The translations under genes and the position numbers were made by a program. From assembly GCA_022559845.1 (NCBI GenBank), contig JAHNEJ010001810.1, forward strand, positions 237,266 to 301,265: DNA of 64,000 bases, written 5' to 3'. Source of the DNA: Amorphophallus konjac (Eukaryota > Streptophyta > Magnoliopsida > Alismatales > Araceae). Positions 1 through 10,172 of this stretch are shown here, in pieces (the first letter of the stretch is position 1; each line of letters starts with the position of its first letter). Below the pieces are notes generated by a model, which was not told where the DNA came from, made no database searches, and saw nothing but the letters and a program-made list of their open reading frames with translations.

Positions 1-336
1 CACACATGCTCTCGGCACAGAGCGCGAGTACAAAACACACAGGCCTCCCATGTGTTTCACGTGTACACTCTGCATATGCGCTCTGCAGTGAGAGTGCTCA
101 CAGGAGAAGGTGCAAGCCCCCAATCTTTTGATCGGACAGTTAGCATCACACTTTTACTGCCCCATGATTTGTTGCACACCAAAGGTGCCCACAACAGGTG
201 GTGAGTGGTTTTATATTTTTCCCCTTTTTTCCTAGCCATTGGATTAAAGATGACGGTCAAGTTGTTGTCAAGTGAGGCCAGGCCATACCAGCTACCATGG
301 CTGTGACAGATAAGGATAGATATATTCTCAATGTTG

Positions 337-1077
337 AACACTGACAATATCTATTGACAGAGAGGATGAGTGGTCATAGAGGTGGGGAAAGGAGGTACCT
401 ACGCTATTATCTCAGATGGAGGCGTTGATTAGAGGCTCTTCTCATCGGTCTGGAAACTTAAAAGTCCACTGAAGGTGAAGCTTCTCTCTTGGAGGATCTC
501 TCACAGGAGAGTACCCCCTCGGGATAGACTGAGCCGACTCCTCCCGAGTATCCAGTCGACTTGTTGCTTGTGCAAAGTGGACGTCGAGACTCTGGGCCAC
601 CTATTTGTAGGTTGCTCCTACTCGCAAGGGGTGCGGGGTGAGCTTGCGAGAAGGACTCGTAGTGACGTCGGACGGCACAACCACGTGCACCACCTGATGG
701 AGCATTGGGGTAGAAGTTGGCCACTAAGAGGTGACAAGACTGTTTGGTGGCTCATTCTCCATGTCACCTTATGGTCGCTATAGGGGGAACGCAACAACAA
801 GATCTTTAAGAGGGAGTCGAGAGCTGTGGAATCGGTTGTCTCCTTTGTTTGTGTTAAAGTGAGGGAATTGGCTGAGCTCCTTTGTAATGTGAATTCCCTC
901 AACTCTTCTCTTTTTGGTTTGTTGGGGGGTTAGGGTGTTCCACACGGACATTGTGTAGCCATTTGTATAGGGATTTTTTTGGGAGCTTTTTTATTATAGT
1001 TGTATATCCCGTTTTTCATTTTATACAATAGTGGCACCACCCACTTTCAAAAAAAAAAAACACTGACAAGATCGATT
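337..1077 (+). mobile_element. 5'-truncated LINE (L1-type) with target duplications
   Basis: A non-LTR retrotransposon tail lies on the plus strand. The body runs from about 356 to 1058 and ends in a poly-A run (1049-1060). It is bracketed by imperfect direct repeats at 337-355 and 1059-1077 (both begin AACACTGACAA, with two mismatches over about 19 bp), as expected for target-primed reverse transcription. The body encodes the C-terminal zinc-binding region of a LINE reverse transcriptase followed by a 3' untranslated tail. It sits in intron 5 of the minus-strand RAD23-like gene. Severe 5' truncation and internal stops make it inactive. Confidence 0.8.
433..930 (+). pseudogene. LINE ORF2 C-terminal fragment (zf-RVT domain), broken
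   Basis: The frame reading WKLKSPLKVKLLSWRISHRR from position 451 matches the zinc-binding domain found at the C-terminus of plant LINE reverse transcriptases. A CxxC pair (CCLC) is followed by H and C in GHLFVGC. An in-frame TAG at 781-783 replaces the tryptophan expected in the motif LWxLWxERNN, after which the same frame continues with GERNNKIF. A further stop at 430-432 closes the frame upstream. Only this tail of ORF2 is present; the endonuclease and RT catalytic parts are missing. Confidence 0.75.
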
Positions 1078-1089
1078 ATGAACACATAC

Positions 1090-1398
1090 TCAGTGGAAGT
1101 CCTCTCCGGAGTAGTTGATGAGGCCACCGCAGTCCTAAACAAAATATTTGCAAGCAATTAAATTTACAGTTTCCTATCTTTAGATTAAGAGGCAACAAAG
1201 GGAGGCAACTTACGGGGTCGGTGGTGGAGGTTCAGTTGGAGTTGGACAAGGTGCTGGGGCAGTGGTGGAAGTCTGCTTGTACAGTATGCTTCATTAGTTC
1301 CACACACAATAAGTAGCATCAGCACCGATACTACATAAAGTGCAAATGCAAGAGCTTACCTGTGCAGATGATGATCCAGATGTACCTGCAGTTTTGCT
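1090..1398 (-). CDS. RAD23: RAD23-like gene, exons 3-5 (linker region)
   Basis: Three short exons of the minus-strand RAD23-like gene. Exon 3 is 1398-1360 (13 codons, SKTAGTSGSSSAQ), exon 4 is about 1275-1214 and exon 5 is 1134-1090. Each is bounded by AG/GT sites in compatible phase (donors GTAAGC, GTAAGT and GTATGT). They encode the Ser/Thr/Pro-rich, low-complexity linker that follows the ubiquitin-like domain in plant RAD23 proteins. The exon 4 acceptor is ambiguous by 3 bp (AAG or CAG). The UBA1, XPC-binding and UBA2 domains are not in the window and should lie to the left of position 1. Confidence 0.72.
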
Positions 1399-2432
1399 CT
1401 GGCAGGAAACCAACATGGTAAGAACCAAAATGAATAGCATGGCTAATAAAATGATCATGAACCAAATATCCTTATCCATAAACATGATAAAAGAGCAAAT
1501 ATGATTGAAAATATAAAAATTAGGCTCAAACAGACGTTACCCATAAAAATAGCATGAAAAAGGAAGATATGCTTCATCTCATCTTAATCTCATGATGAGA
1601 GCAATAGAACCTTTCAGTCATTTATTACACTGGTAAACCAAGTTCAGGAAGATGTGAAATTATGAATTATTAAAATGACAGGATCCCCGACTGAATAATG
1701 ATCCCATACAAGACTGAAATTTTTATGCATAGCAGTAGCTGGACACGACGGCAGTTGAAGTAACAACTAGGTTGTGAGTCTTGTGACAACAAATGGCCAT
1801 TGGCAATGGCAGTTGGCGGTGCTGTTGGATGGTAGTAAAATGATATCTCAGGTTTATCCTTGTTCGCTCAATTTTCTAAGTTTAGGGACGTAAAAGATCA
1901 TATGAATCAAGTCTTAAGACAATGCAATTCATTGACATAGCCCATAAATATGGATAAGGAGTGCATAACGGTCGAATAATGGCCAGCCCTTTTAAATTGA
2001 ATGTGTATAACATGATAGGGCAGTCAGATACAGAAAAATTTTCAACTTCCAAATCAGTCATCATAGCAACAATGATTTGGAAATGTATGAGCTTTGTCAT
2101 TGTGGTTCAAAAAATGGCCATTCATCGTCCCTTTGCCATCGTTCAAACAAGCACCAATAGAAACAACAAGATGAAATGATGCTAATGAGTTCCTTTGTTA
2201 TAGTTCCACGTAAGAAGAAGCACTTGAGAGTTTGCTAAGAGTGGATCCCTAAACCGTATTGGGCTTTCAAAAATGTAAATCTAACCATGATATGCATGTG
2301 CAAATAACCATACTTTTCAAAATAACATTTCTGGAGAGGTTACAAATTTTGATGCAAAGATCTGCAGACCATTCAAGGCGAGGGGTTGGAGAAGTGAAAA
2401 GGCCATTGGAAGAGAGCAGAAAGAGAAACCAC

Positions 2433-2594
2433 CTTGCTAAGCATAACAACAAGAAAACCATCTTCACTGACGTTGTTCTCTTCCAATGTACTTTCATCTT
2501 TCAAGACCTTCCCATTGTGGATCAGCAATTGTTGGCCCCATGGATAACTGTCCTTCCCTTGTACCTCTTCAATATTCTTCTTCACAGCCATGAT
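2433..2594 (-). CDS. RAD23: RAD23-like gene, exon 2 (most of the ubiquitin-like domain)
   Basis: This exon encodes 54 residues starting [18 protein letters not shown] and ending GFLVVMLSK, the body of the N-terminal ubiquitin-like domain of plant RAD23. RAD23 proteins shuttle ubiquitinated substrates to the 26S proteasome through this domain and, with XPC-type partners, act in nucleotide excision repair; that role is family knowledge. The acceptor is TGTTAG at 2600-2595 and the donor is AAG/GTGGTTTC after 2433, both phase 0. It joins in frame to exon 1 (40,758-40,823), which ends HPIDT, and to exon 3, which begins SKTAG. Together the pieces read as one continuous RAD23 N-terminus across a 38-kb intron. 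Confidence 0.88.
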
Positions 2595-5423
2595 CTAACA
2601 AGGACAAGGAAAAAGTATCATACCTTTAGTACAAAGAAACTGCAGAGAATGAAAAGTGGATATGGAACAACATACAAACAAAAATACCATGTAGAAATTT
2701 GTAACATAAACCAGATAAATGCAATTTACTTTTTAAGCTTGCCAACCTAAAAGGATGCAGTAAAAAGTTATCAAAGTAAAAAGTGACATGTCTTTTCAAA
2801 TATGGACCAAAACTTTGACAATAAGAAAAAGTTTGCAGGTTAAATTTCAAAACATCGATTCCAATTAACTGAAATGAGTATGGCTATTTACTAGCGTGCT
2901 TACCATATGGCTTCATGTGCATTAAGCTATAAGCTTGTTTATAAAACTCTCGTCATCCCAAAATATATATACTAACTCAATAAAGCTCAATATATCCATC
3001 ATAAAAATTAGCATCTGCAACTCAAGAAGAAGTGCACGTGACTACCATCCCTGCATCCCATTTGGAGTCCAACCTGAACACATATAGAGACAACAAACTG
3101 AAGAAAGGGAAGTAAAATAGCTCTAAATAACATTATCGTTGGCATTAGACCAACATAGTTACATCAACTTCCCTACCACTATTGACTTTGCTCACAATAA
3201 TTGTCACTACAATGTCTGACGTTTTGTACAGTCTGGAGCTTGTTGGAACCAGAAAAAGGAGGGGGTGACGTTGCATTTAGGAACTGACAATAAACTCACC
3301 CCTGGAAACTGGAAAGATAAACTAACTTATGCTCGCAAAATTTTCCTTTTGTCCTCTCTAACTAGAATTACTTTTCCAGAAAAGCAGTCCGTACCACGTT
3401 CCATCCAAAAGAAAAAAAGAGTGCAGATATACATTTATAACAGTAAAAATGTACATATACAACAGGACTGAGGAATCTATATAGCTTAGAACTCACTTTA
3501 AATTTCTATGAGCCCCTTATGCAAAGACGAGTACAAGATCAAACCCTCCCCAAACAACACTTTACAACACCCCAAAATGGATGATACTCCTCTGAAACCC
3601 TCAATTTCTTGCACACCTCTTGGCATCAACGTCGACTTTTTTCTCTTTACAGACTGATATATGACCTTTTATTCCCTTCTGTATATATCTCCGAATCAGC
3701 CAAAGTGCAGCATGTAACAGCACCCGCCAAACTCTTTTCTCTAGCTCAATCCATCCATAAACCAATTTGGAAGAAAATATGTAATGGTACAGGTGCTGTC
3801 CAACTCACCTGGAATGAAATAAAAAGCAACTTACATGTCCAACAAAAAGAAAAGCACGTTGTCAATACAGGTGCTTCAGTGACTCCTTATTCATATAGCA
3901 AAGCTAGCAAGAAGTATTCATGCCTGGTAAGTATGCCACCAACTGTTCACAGGTTAGTAATCTCCAACTTGGCTACCTCCATACAAAGAATTTGACTTTA
4001 AGAAAAGTGGATAGTTTCCAGACTACTTGAACTAATGCCCATCGAGGATCAACATCTTCTGTCAATTTAAAAAAGTACACCAATCTGACTGGAAACTCAC
4101 CCGTTCGTTTCCATCTCCAAATACATCCAGTCATCTTTCGTGTGGTAGTATGCAGTTTCTCCCTCTTCTAGTAAGGACATTGCATGTTCCACCACCACCT
4201 CTAAATAGTGCTTGCCAAAAATAGGTATCCACCGTCTGACACATCATGAACCATAATAGCAACTAGTAAATTTCTCCCTTATCTGCAGCCACACTATACA
4301 ACTCTGGGAAAGAAAAGGAGTATGCACCCACACAATGGATCCTCCCAAACTTCATGTTTCCAATTTCCTACCTTTGTCAGAGCGTCTATATGTTAAGAGC
4401 TGTTGCTAACTAAAGATCCCACCCACCCCCCATAAACTTTTCATCACCCCTCCATAAACCATCTTCCCAGCCTCCACAGCTACTTGCCGACAACTATCGA
4501 ATTAAGGTCCCATATCTCTCCCTATCTTCTTTTCCTACATGCCACTCAATACTTGCCCAGGTAGCAAATTCTTCCATGCCAAAGAAGTTGGCTATGGTCT
4601 GAGTTAAGCCTCTTCTCCATCATTCTTGGAATGTAAAACAGTGATAGCAAATAAGTGAATGTATTGGCTAGTAGCAGTTTACACCTCATATAACATTCCA
4701 CCAATAAGACTCTTCTCCATTCCCATAATAGACCCAACAGCAAAGGACCCTGTCTGCGGCATAGAATGAAGGATCAGGCAATACCAATCCAATATTGGCC
4801 CTGAATGCTGATCCTCTACAGAATTAAAAAAAAACATCCGAAATCAAATGGATCAACCAGCCCAAGCTGGGTGAACTGTCATCAGGTTGATCTGGCACAA
4901 TCTCCGTGCATGAAAGGAGGCATAGAACATGCCTTTTGCTGCAGAAATCAGCAGCAGTAGGTAGCAGCTGCTGCAGGCCCTCTGCTTTGGGGCATTGGGT
5001 GGTGTAGAAGAGGATGAGGAAAAAAGAAGAAGAGAAGAGAAGTGAAAACAGAGGGGAAGCCCGACCTACCTTCCAACTTTTGCTGCCACCGAGCACCGAC
5101 ACAAAAGATGATCCCCCACCAATACCATCATTCTTCTTCCTCCTCTTTCTCCTCTTCCTTTTTCGTCTTTTCAATAGATTAGGGCTGGTGGGACTTGGGG
5201 GATAGGGTGGGGCCGAGTGATGGTAATGCAGTGATAACAAAAATACAAGGCTCCAATACAAATGTTCTCTATACAAACTCTACTTCCTCAAAGAGAAAAA
5301 AAAGACTGATCATTGCACTCCTTCCAAATGTTCAAACAGATGGCATGCACCAGAATGAAAAGGACTTGACTTCGTAGGCATCTATCAGGAGCAGTCTAAG
5401 CTTGTCAATAATTCCATATCTTC

Positions 5424-5517
5424 AATAACACATAAGAAGGGCTTTTGTACTTTTCTTTGTTTTTTCCTTAATAAATTGTGGCCTCCTTTTTGGTCACCTT
5501 CTAAAAAAATAACACAT
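5424..5517 (+). mobile_element. 74-bp LINE 3' tail with perfect 10-bp target duplication
   Basis: The direct repeat AATAACACAT at 5424-5433 and 5508-5517 brackets a 74-bp insert rich in T. The insert contains an AATAAA-like signal (CCTTAATAAATTG) and ends in a short A run. This is the form of an extremely 5'-truncated LINE insertion. No coding sequence remains. It could also be another poly-A retroelement, because the insert is too short for family assignment. Confidence 0.55.
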
Positions 5518-5876
5518 GTAGTTTTCATTTTGGTATAAATATTTTTATGTAAAAAGAATTATATACATAAACACTTTTTACTTTACATAAATAATCTTTT
5601 TTACTTTGCATAAACAACCTTTTGATTTGTCAAGATCAGATTGGATCCGTTCTTGATCTAATCGAGATAAGGATAGGGGTATTACCCAAGGAAAGAAGGA
5701 CCGCAGATCGGACTCGGATCGGCCAGTCCAAAAGTGGTCCAGGTCAGCCGGATCGGCCGATCCCAATCAGTCCAATCCAAGCCAAGCATTTTTTAACTTC
5801 AGAGAGTAACCTATGTCGCTGTGGACAACGTCCTTCAGCCAATGATCGAGCAACCAGCAAACTGAGCCCTATGTAG

Positions 5877-6367
5877 TTAGAGAGGAGAGGTGCCCAAGGT
5901 GTCGCCTTAGCCCAAGGTAATATTTTTCAAATATATTAAATAAGTCATATATATATCATTAAATATGTCAAAAACAATTTTATAAAATCAATAAAATTGG
6001 TAAATTTATCCATTCAAATGTAAGAAATAATTTAAGAACCTATCAAATTCACATAAAATTTAAACACCTAAATAACTCGATAAGATTCAGATATCGAAGA
6101 TGACTAAATTTATATATACACAAGTACTAACTGTTGAAAAGGGCGTGTTGAGCCTGATCTAACTTTGAACCCGCCTCGCATCGCAAATCGACCTGATTTT
6201 TGGGTGTATTATGATCAAAGTGGGCTGGGCAGCCCAAATGGGCTTTGGCCCGAAGGCGCCTGTGGCCACAGCAAGCTCACCTAGGTGAGCTAGGCCGAAA
6301 CGAGGTGAGTTATGGGGGCTTGGCCTCACCTCATCACCTAGGTGAGTGCCTCAGGCACCTTTGATAA
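5877..6367. mobile_element. Possible non-autonomous hAT-like element
   Basis: The ends carry inverted AGGTGCC/GGCACCT motifs (near 5889 and 6355) and the right third is rich in the palindrome CACCTAGGTGAG, which appears several times between 6275 and 6350. The flanks ATGTAGTT (5869-5876) and ACATAGTT (6368-6375) match at six of eight positions and may be an old 8-bp target duplication. There is no coding capacity. The exact ends are uncertain. Confidence 0.4.
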
Positions 6368-6561
6368 CATAGTTTGTCCCACATACAGCTTTTTTAAGCA
6401 GTAGCTCATTATATTCCTACGGTTCTGCCTTCTTTAACTCTACATCCCTCCACGACCCATCTCATCCTTGTTTGTAATGCCTCCACTTAATCATCCAAGC
6501 CTTCCTTTCCTCATCTTCATTCTTTTGAAATCATTTTTAAATACTAACTTTAATCTACAAT

Positions 6562-7150
6562 CATTGTTTAAAAAGGCGGCGACTCAAGACACTATCACTT
6601 AAGTCTCAAGATGAGACACTAGAAAAATGCATTGAGACATGCGCCCCATGCCTTTTACTTGAGACTTACGCCCTTTTTTGATTGAGGTGGTATGTCTCAA
6701 CGCCTTCACCGCCTCAAGGCATTTACTTGAGATTTATGCATCACTTGAGAAAGTGATATAATGAAATGTTGTAGGGTAGACCCAAGACTTACATTTCTTT
6801 TATTGTCCTTAAAACATAATTCAATACTTTTTTTCTCGATAGGTACATTTTTTTAACGAGGAGGGGATAACCGGGTTCAAACTCGAGACCTCCCCCATAT
6901 GGGGAAGAATGGCAAACCAACTGCGCAAGACAGCTGGTTCATTATTCTGTACTTTTGAAATAACCCAAATCTATCATTGAGTTGATATAACATTAACACA
7001 TGGAAATCAATATTATTTTTAGCTCTTTTGATGGTTTTAAAATTATTCTTAATCTATTGAGATTTACGTCTCGTTGTGCCTTAAAGCTTTCGTCTTATGA
7101 CGCTTACAGAAAACGCCTCACAACTACCTCAAAACCTTTTAAACTATGCT
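6562..7150 (+). repeat. Interspersed repeat copy A (matches an inverted copy near 39.6 kb)
   Basis: The left end, starting CAATCATTGTTTAAAAAGGC, is closely matched in inverted orientation by 39,490-39,667. Both then share the segment CACTAGAAAAATGC and repeated CTCAAGGC/ACTTGAG motifs. The right end near 7,140 has the inverted motif CCTTTTAAAC, suggesting a terminal inverted repeat around TTTAAAAGG. No protein is encoded. A tRNA-derived SINE is inserted inside it (6,831-6,939). Confidence 0.5.
6815..6955 (-). mobile_element. tRNA-derived SINE with target duplications
   Basis: Read on the minus strand from 6939 to 6831, the element starts with a tRNA-like head. An A-box-like TGCGCAGTTGG is followed by a B-box-like GAGTTTGAACCC, as in a Pol III internal promoter. 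A short unrelated body and an A-rich tail (GAGAAAAAAA) follow. Flanking repeats CATTATTCTGTACTTT (6940-6955) and CATAATTCAATACTTT (6815-6830) match at 13 of 16 positions. At 109 bp it is short for a plant SINE. Confidence 0.62.
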
Positions 7151-7336
7151 TACAATATTTGTCACTGGACTATCTCAACATGCTTGCCCACCACAAAAGG
7201 GAAACCACCCGACAAGGCCCATGAAAACTTCCTCAACCATACATTTCAAATGTAATATGCCTCTCATCTGATGGCATCTACTAGTATGCAAGACTGCCTT
7301 ATGATTTGATATCCTCCCAGCCAAGGATGGCAAACT

Positions 7337-7425
7337 CGGTTTCGGTCTCGGTTTCGCCCGGGTCCGAAACCGAGTCGACTCGGTTTCGATTTCGGTTTCG
7401 GCCGAAACCGGCCGAAACCCATATA
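7337..7425. repeat. Left subterminal repeat cluster of the hAT element
   Basis: A dense cluster of TCGGTTTCGG and its inverse CCGAAACCGA, including a perfect 24-bp palindrome at 7365-7388 (arms CGAAACCGAGTC and its complement). Subterminal motif clusters of this kind bind transposase in hAT elements such as Ac; that role is inferred here. The matching cluster at the other end is at 35,253-35,430. Confidence 0.7.
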
Positions 7426-7692
7426 AAAGGTTAAAAAAATTAAAATTAATTCTAAAAAACTTGAAAAAAAATCATAAAAAATATAAATATTCACTTAAAA
7501 TCACAAAAATCATTACACATACATTTGACTGTATAAGTTAGTACAATAACCTTGAAGTAGACAACTACAAAAATTCAACTTCAAACATTGAACATGTGAA
7601 AGTTAAAGTCATATTCCATTGTACATTAATAGAAGCAGTACAATAAACCAATTTAGACAAAATAAATGTTACAAAAATTCATTGATTCTTAC

Positions 7693-7820
7693 CTAATATG
7701 GATAATAATTACTAGAAGAACCTTCTCCCTCATCGTCTGGCCCTTGATGTCGATACCCATAACCAGGTTGCATGTATGGTCTATATTCACTATAACCAAA
7801 CAATGAGGTAGCCAAGTCCT
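7693..7820 (-). pseudogene. 3' end of the hAT transposase gene, severed by the Tat insertion
   Basis: If the Tat element and one copy of its GTCCT duplication are removed, the minus-strand frame arriving at 30,890 continues without a shift into 7820-7693 and ends in TAG at 7693-7695. The tail is rich in Gly, Tyr and Ser (it ends SSSNYYPY). This continuity shows the retrotransposon landed in the last coding exon of the transposase. A GTAAGAAT sequence directly after the stop could act as a splice donor, so a different 3' end is possible. Confidence 0.75.
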
Positions 7821-8299
7821 TGTTGAAACCCAAAAATATTATTTAAGTTCTTTTGAAAAGAGTTCTTGAAATAAGGAAAATACAGCGGGTTGTCGTTAAA
7901 CGGCCTTAAAATGACAAGAGTCCCCTTCGCCGTCAATCCTTCCGACAACCCGGCAAGATATATATATTGGGGATTTCTATTGTTTACGCGCATATACGTG
8001 CGTTGAAAGGTCTTGATAAAAATATTTTCCGGCCTATAAATTTGTGTGGGAATCATTCCGCAAAAAGACAATTATTTTTCCGGATGTCCGGATGGTCAAC
8101 CTGGATGCACCGGGACCAAGAAGAAAGTACAGTCCACCACTCGGCCGTACTGAGGTGAAAAGTAAATTTTTTTAATCCCCGGGGATCCTTTTATAGCCAT
8201 GGTGGGGACCAAACCCCCTCCACCCCTTTCTCTCTTTTGACCGCACGCGGAAGAAGGCTGGAAAGAGAGGGGGCCGCGGCTGCCGGAACCGGAGGAAGA

Positions 8300-8813
8300 C
8301 CCCCTCCGGTCTTGTACCGGAGGGGGGGGGTATTCCCGCGCCTGCCAGCCCCGGAGGGGGGCTCCGCTGCGGCCGGACCCGGAGGGAACCCCCTCCGGTC
8401 TTGTACCGGAGGGGGGGGGGTGTTCCCGCACCTGCCAGCCCCGGAGGGGGGCCCCGCTGCGGCCGGACCCGGAGGGAACCCCCTCCGGTCTTGTACCGGA
8501 GGGGGGGGTGTGTGCCCGCGCCTGCCAGCCCCGGAGGGGGGGCTCCGCTGCGGCCGGACCCGGAGGGAACCCCCTCCGGTCTTGTACCGGAGGGGGGGGG
8601 GGGTGTGTGCCCGCGCCTGCCAGCCCCGGAGGGGGGCTCCGCTGCGGCCGGACCCGGAGGGAACCCCCTCCGGTCTTGTACCGGAGGGGGGGTTGTTTTC
8701 CCGCGGCTGCGGACCCGGAGGGAACCCCCTCCGGTCTTGTACCGGAGGGGGGGGTTGTTTTCCCGCGGCTGCGGACCCGGAGGGAACCCCCTCCGGTCTT
8801 GTACCGGAGGGGG
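8300..8813. repeat. Seven-copy GC hairpin array in the 5' LTR
   Basis: The unit CCCCCTCCGGT-CTTGT-ACCGGAGGGGG (11-bp perfect arms, 5-nt loop) starts at 8300, 8389, 8479, 8570, 8664, 8725 and 8787. The first five copies are 89-94 bp apart and the last two steps are 61-62 bp, because a block reading CTGCCAGCCCCGGAGG is missing from the shorter units. G-runs of 9-13 follow each hairpin. Confidence 0.9.
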
Positions 8814-9039
8814 GGGGGGTTTTCCCTGTTGCTACCCACCGGAGGGGGGGTTCCCGCGGCTGCAACCCACCGGAGGGGGTTCTCCCCTCTCCGTCCAATC
8901 AAAAGAAAAGGGGGAGAAGAAGAGTGTAAAAAAAAAAACTGAAGCAAGGGAAGAGGAGAAGTTACCTTGACCTTTGGTATTCCACCGGAGGAACTCCAAG
9001 AGATTTTTTATCACCCCCTCCGCCACTTGTGGAATCTAC

Positions 9040-9047
9040 TATAAAAA
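9040..9047 (+). promoter_or_regulatory. Putative TATA box of the Tat LTR promoter
   Basis: TATAAAAA followed by GGAGGC lies about 230 bp downstream of the hairpin array and is repeated in the 3' LTR near 29,926. Its position, in the middle of a long LTR and followed by an A-rich leader, fits the U3/R boundary. The start site is not mapped. Confidence 0.5.
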
Positions 9048-10004
9048 GGAGGCTACTCCAAGGAGCAAAGGAAGAAAACACAACAACAAGAAGAGAAGAC
9101 CGGGAGAGAAAAAGAGAGAAGAGAGTAAGACAAAGACTTGGAGAGCTTTTCTAAGGCCCAAGTCAAAAGAGAAAAGCAAGAGGAAGGGTGCGCCCCTTTC
9201 CTTCTTACTATGATACCATGGATTTTGTGTATTTGACATAAATACCCCTTCATATATAAATCATGTACATTTGGCATAAATACCCCTTCATATATAAAGG
9301 GGGCTTCATGATGTTATACTATGACAATAAAATAATTAAGTGAGCATGAAAACTATGGTTGTCATGGCCCTTGTCAAAATTATACAAAGGTCCCTCTTGG
9401 CGTAAAATTACACCATTGACCCGAAAGTTCTTAAAATTGTGCATGTATATACGGAATCAAATGGGAAAAGGATCTCCAACAATTATTCTTGTCATGGAGA
9501 AATCTCTTTTGGGCTATAATAATAAAAAATAAACATACAAAGCCTTGCAAATGGTATCCTCCAAAGCTCTTTAAATATAATCACGCTTATGTTCGTAAAA
9601 ACAAATTGAAAGTCGCGGAATATAATTCATCGGGATCATAAAAAGTTACATGAAATTCGAAGCGACATATTCCCTTTCGAACATGAAAAGGCGAGGCCAC
9701 ATGAGAGAATAACAAAAAGGTCATAATCAAAAAATCCCGCTCCGAAGGAAACTAAAAGGGCCTTTCTTTTCGTCAAGGGTAGCAAAAGATCTTTAGCAGT
9801 TTAATCAAGGGTATTCGGACTCGTCCGATGTAAATTAACACCGACTTTGGTCGGTGGGGATAAGTCTTGTACCCGAATCCTAAATCGTCTGATAAATTTA
9901 AAAAAAAAAAAGGCGCGGAATTCATATATATATGCCAAATATACGCATATCCATCCAGCGAAATCGGATGTTTCAAAAATATATAATTCCGCGTGTAAAC
10001 AGAT

Positions 10005-10022
10005 TGGCACGCCCGGTGGGAC
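10005..10022 (+). promoter_or_regulatory. Primer-binding site of the Tat element
   Basis: TGGCACGCCCGGTGGGAC lies three bases after the 5' LTR. It begins with TGG, complementary to a tRNA CCA end, as required for minus-strand priming. I cannot name the tRNA with certainty. Confidence 0.75.
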
Positions 10023-10172
10023 TTTTTCCCGCCTTTCATCTTTACTGCTAAAGCTTCTTATGCCCTTACAAAAAGACCTAATGCCACTATTTCTTCCATA
10101 CAGGAGCGCGAGGAGCAAAGGGAGGATACGCCGCCGAGACGTAAAGGCGGATCTTCGACCTTCTGAAGCTCA

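Larger units (their letters stand above)
7821..10001 (+). repeat. 5' LTR of the Tat element
   Basis: It starts TGTTGAAACCC and ends GTGTAAACA. It contains a GC-rich array of seven strong hairpins (8300-8813) and a TATA box TATAAAAA at 9040-9047 just after the array. The AT-rich part from about 9,200 to 10,001 would be the R/U5 side. The long overlapping reading frames across 8,100-8,970 are by-products of the G-rich tandem repeat. Confidence 0.95.

Noticed and set aside
4824..5276. 150-codon minus frame rich in Arg/Lys and Phe/Ser
   Set aside because: It follows a polypurine/polypyrimidine patch and shows no domain; it lies in the RAD23 intron.
8096..8970. Several overlapping frames of 140-280 codons on both strands in the LTR
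   Set aside because: All arise from the G/C-rich tandem hairpin array. They are Pro/Gly/Arg-rich on both strands, repeat identically in the other LTR and match no domain.
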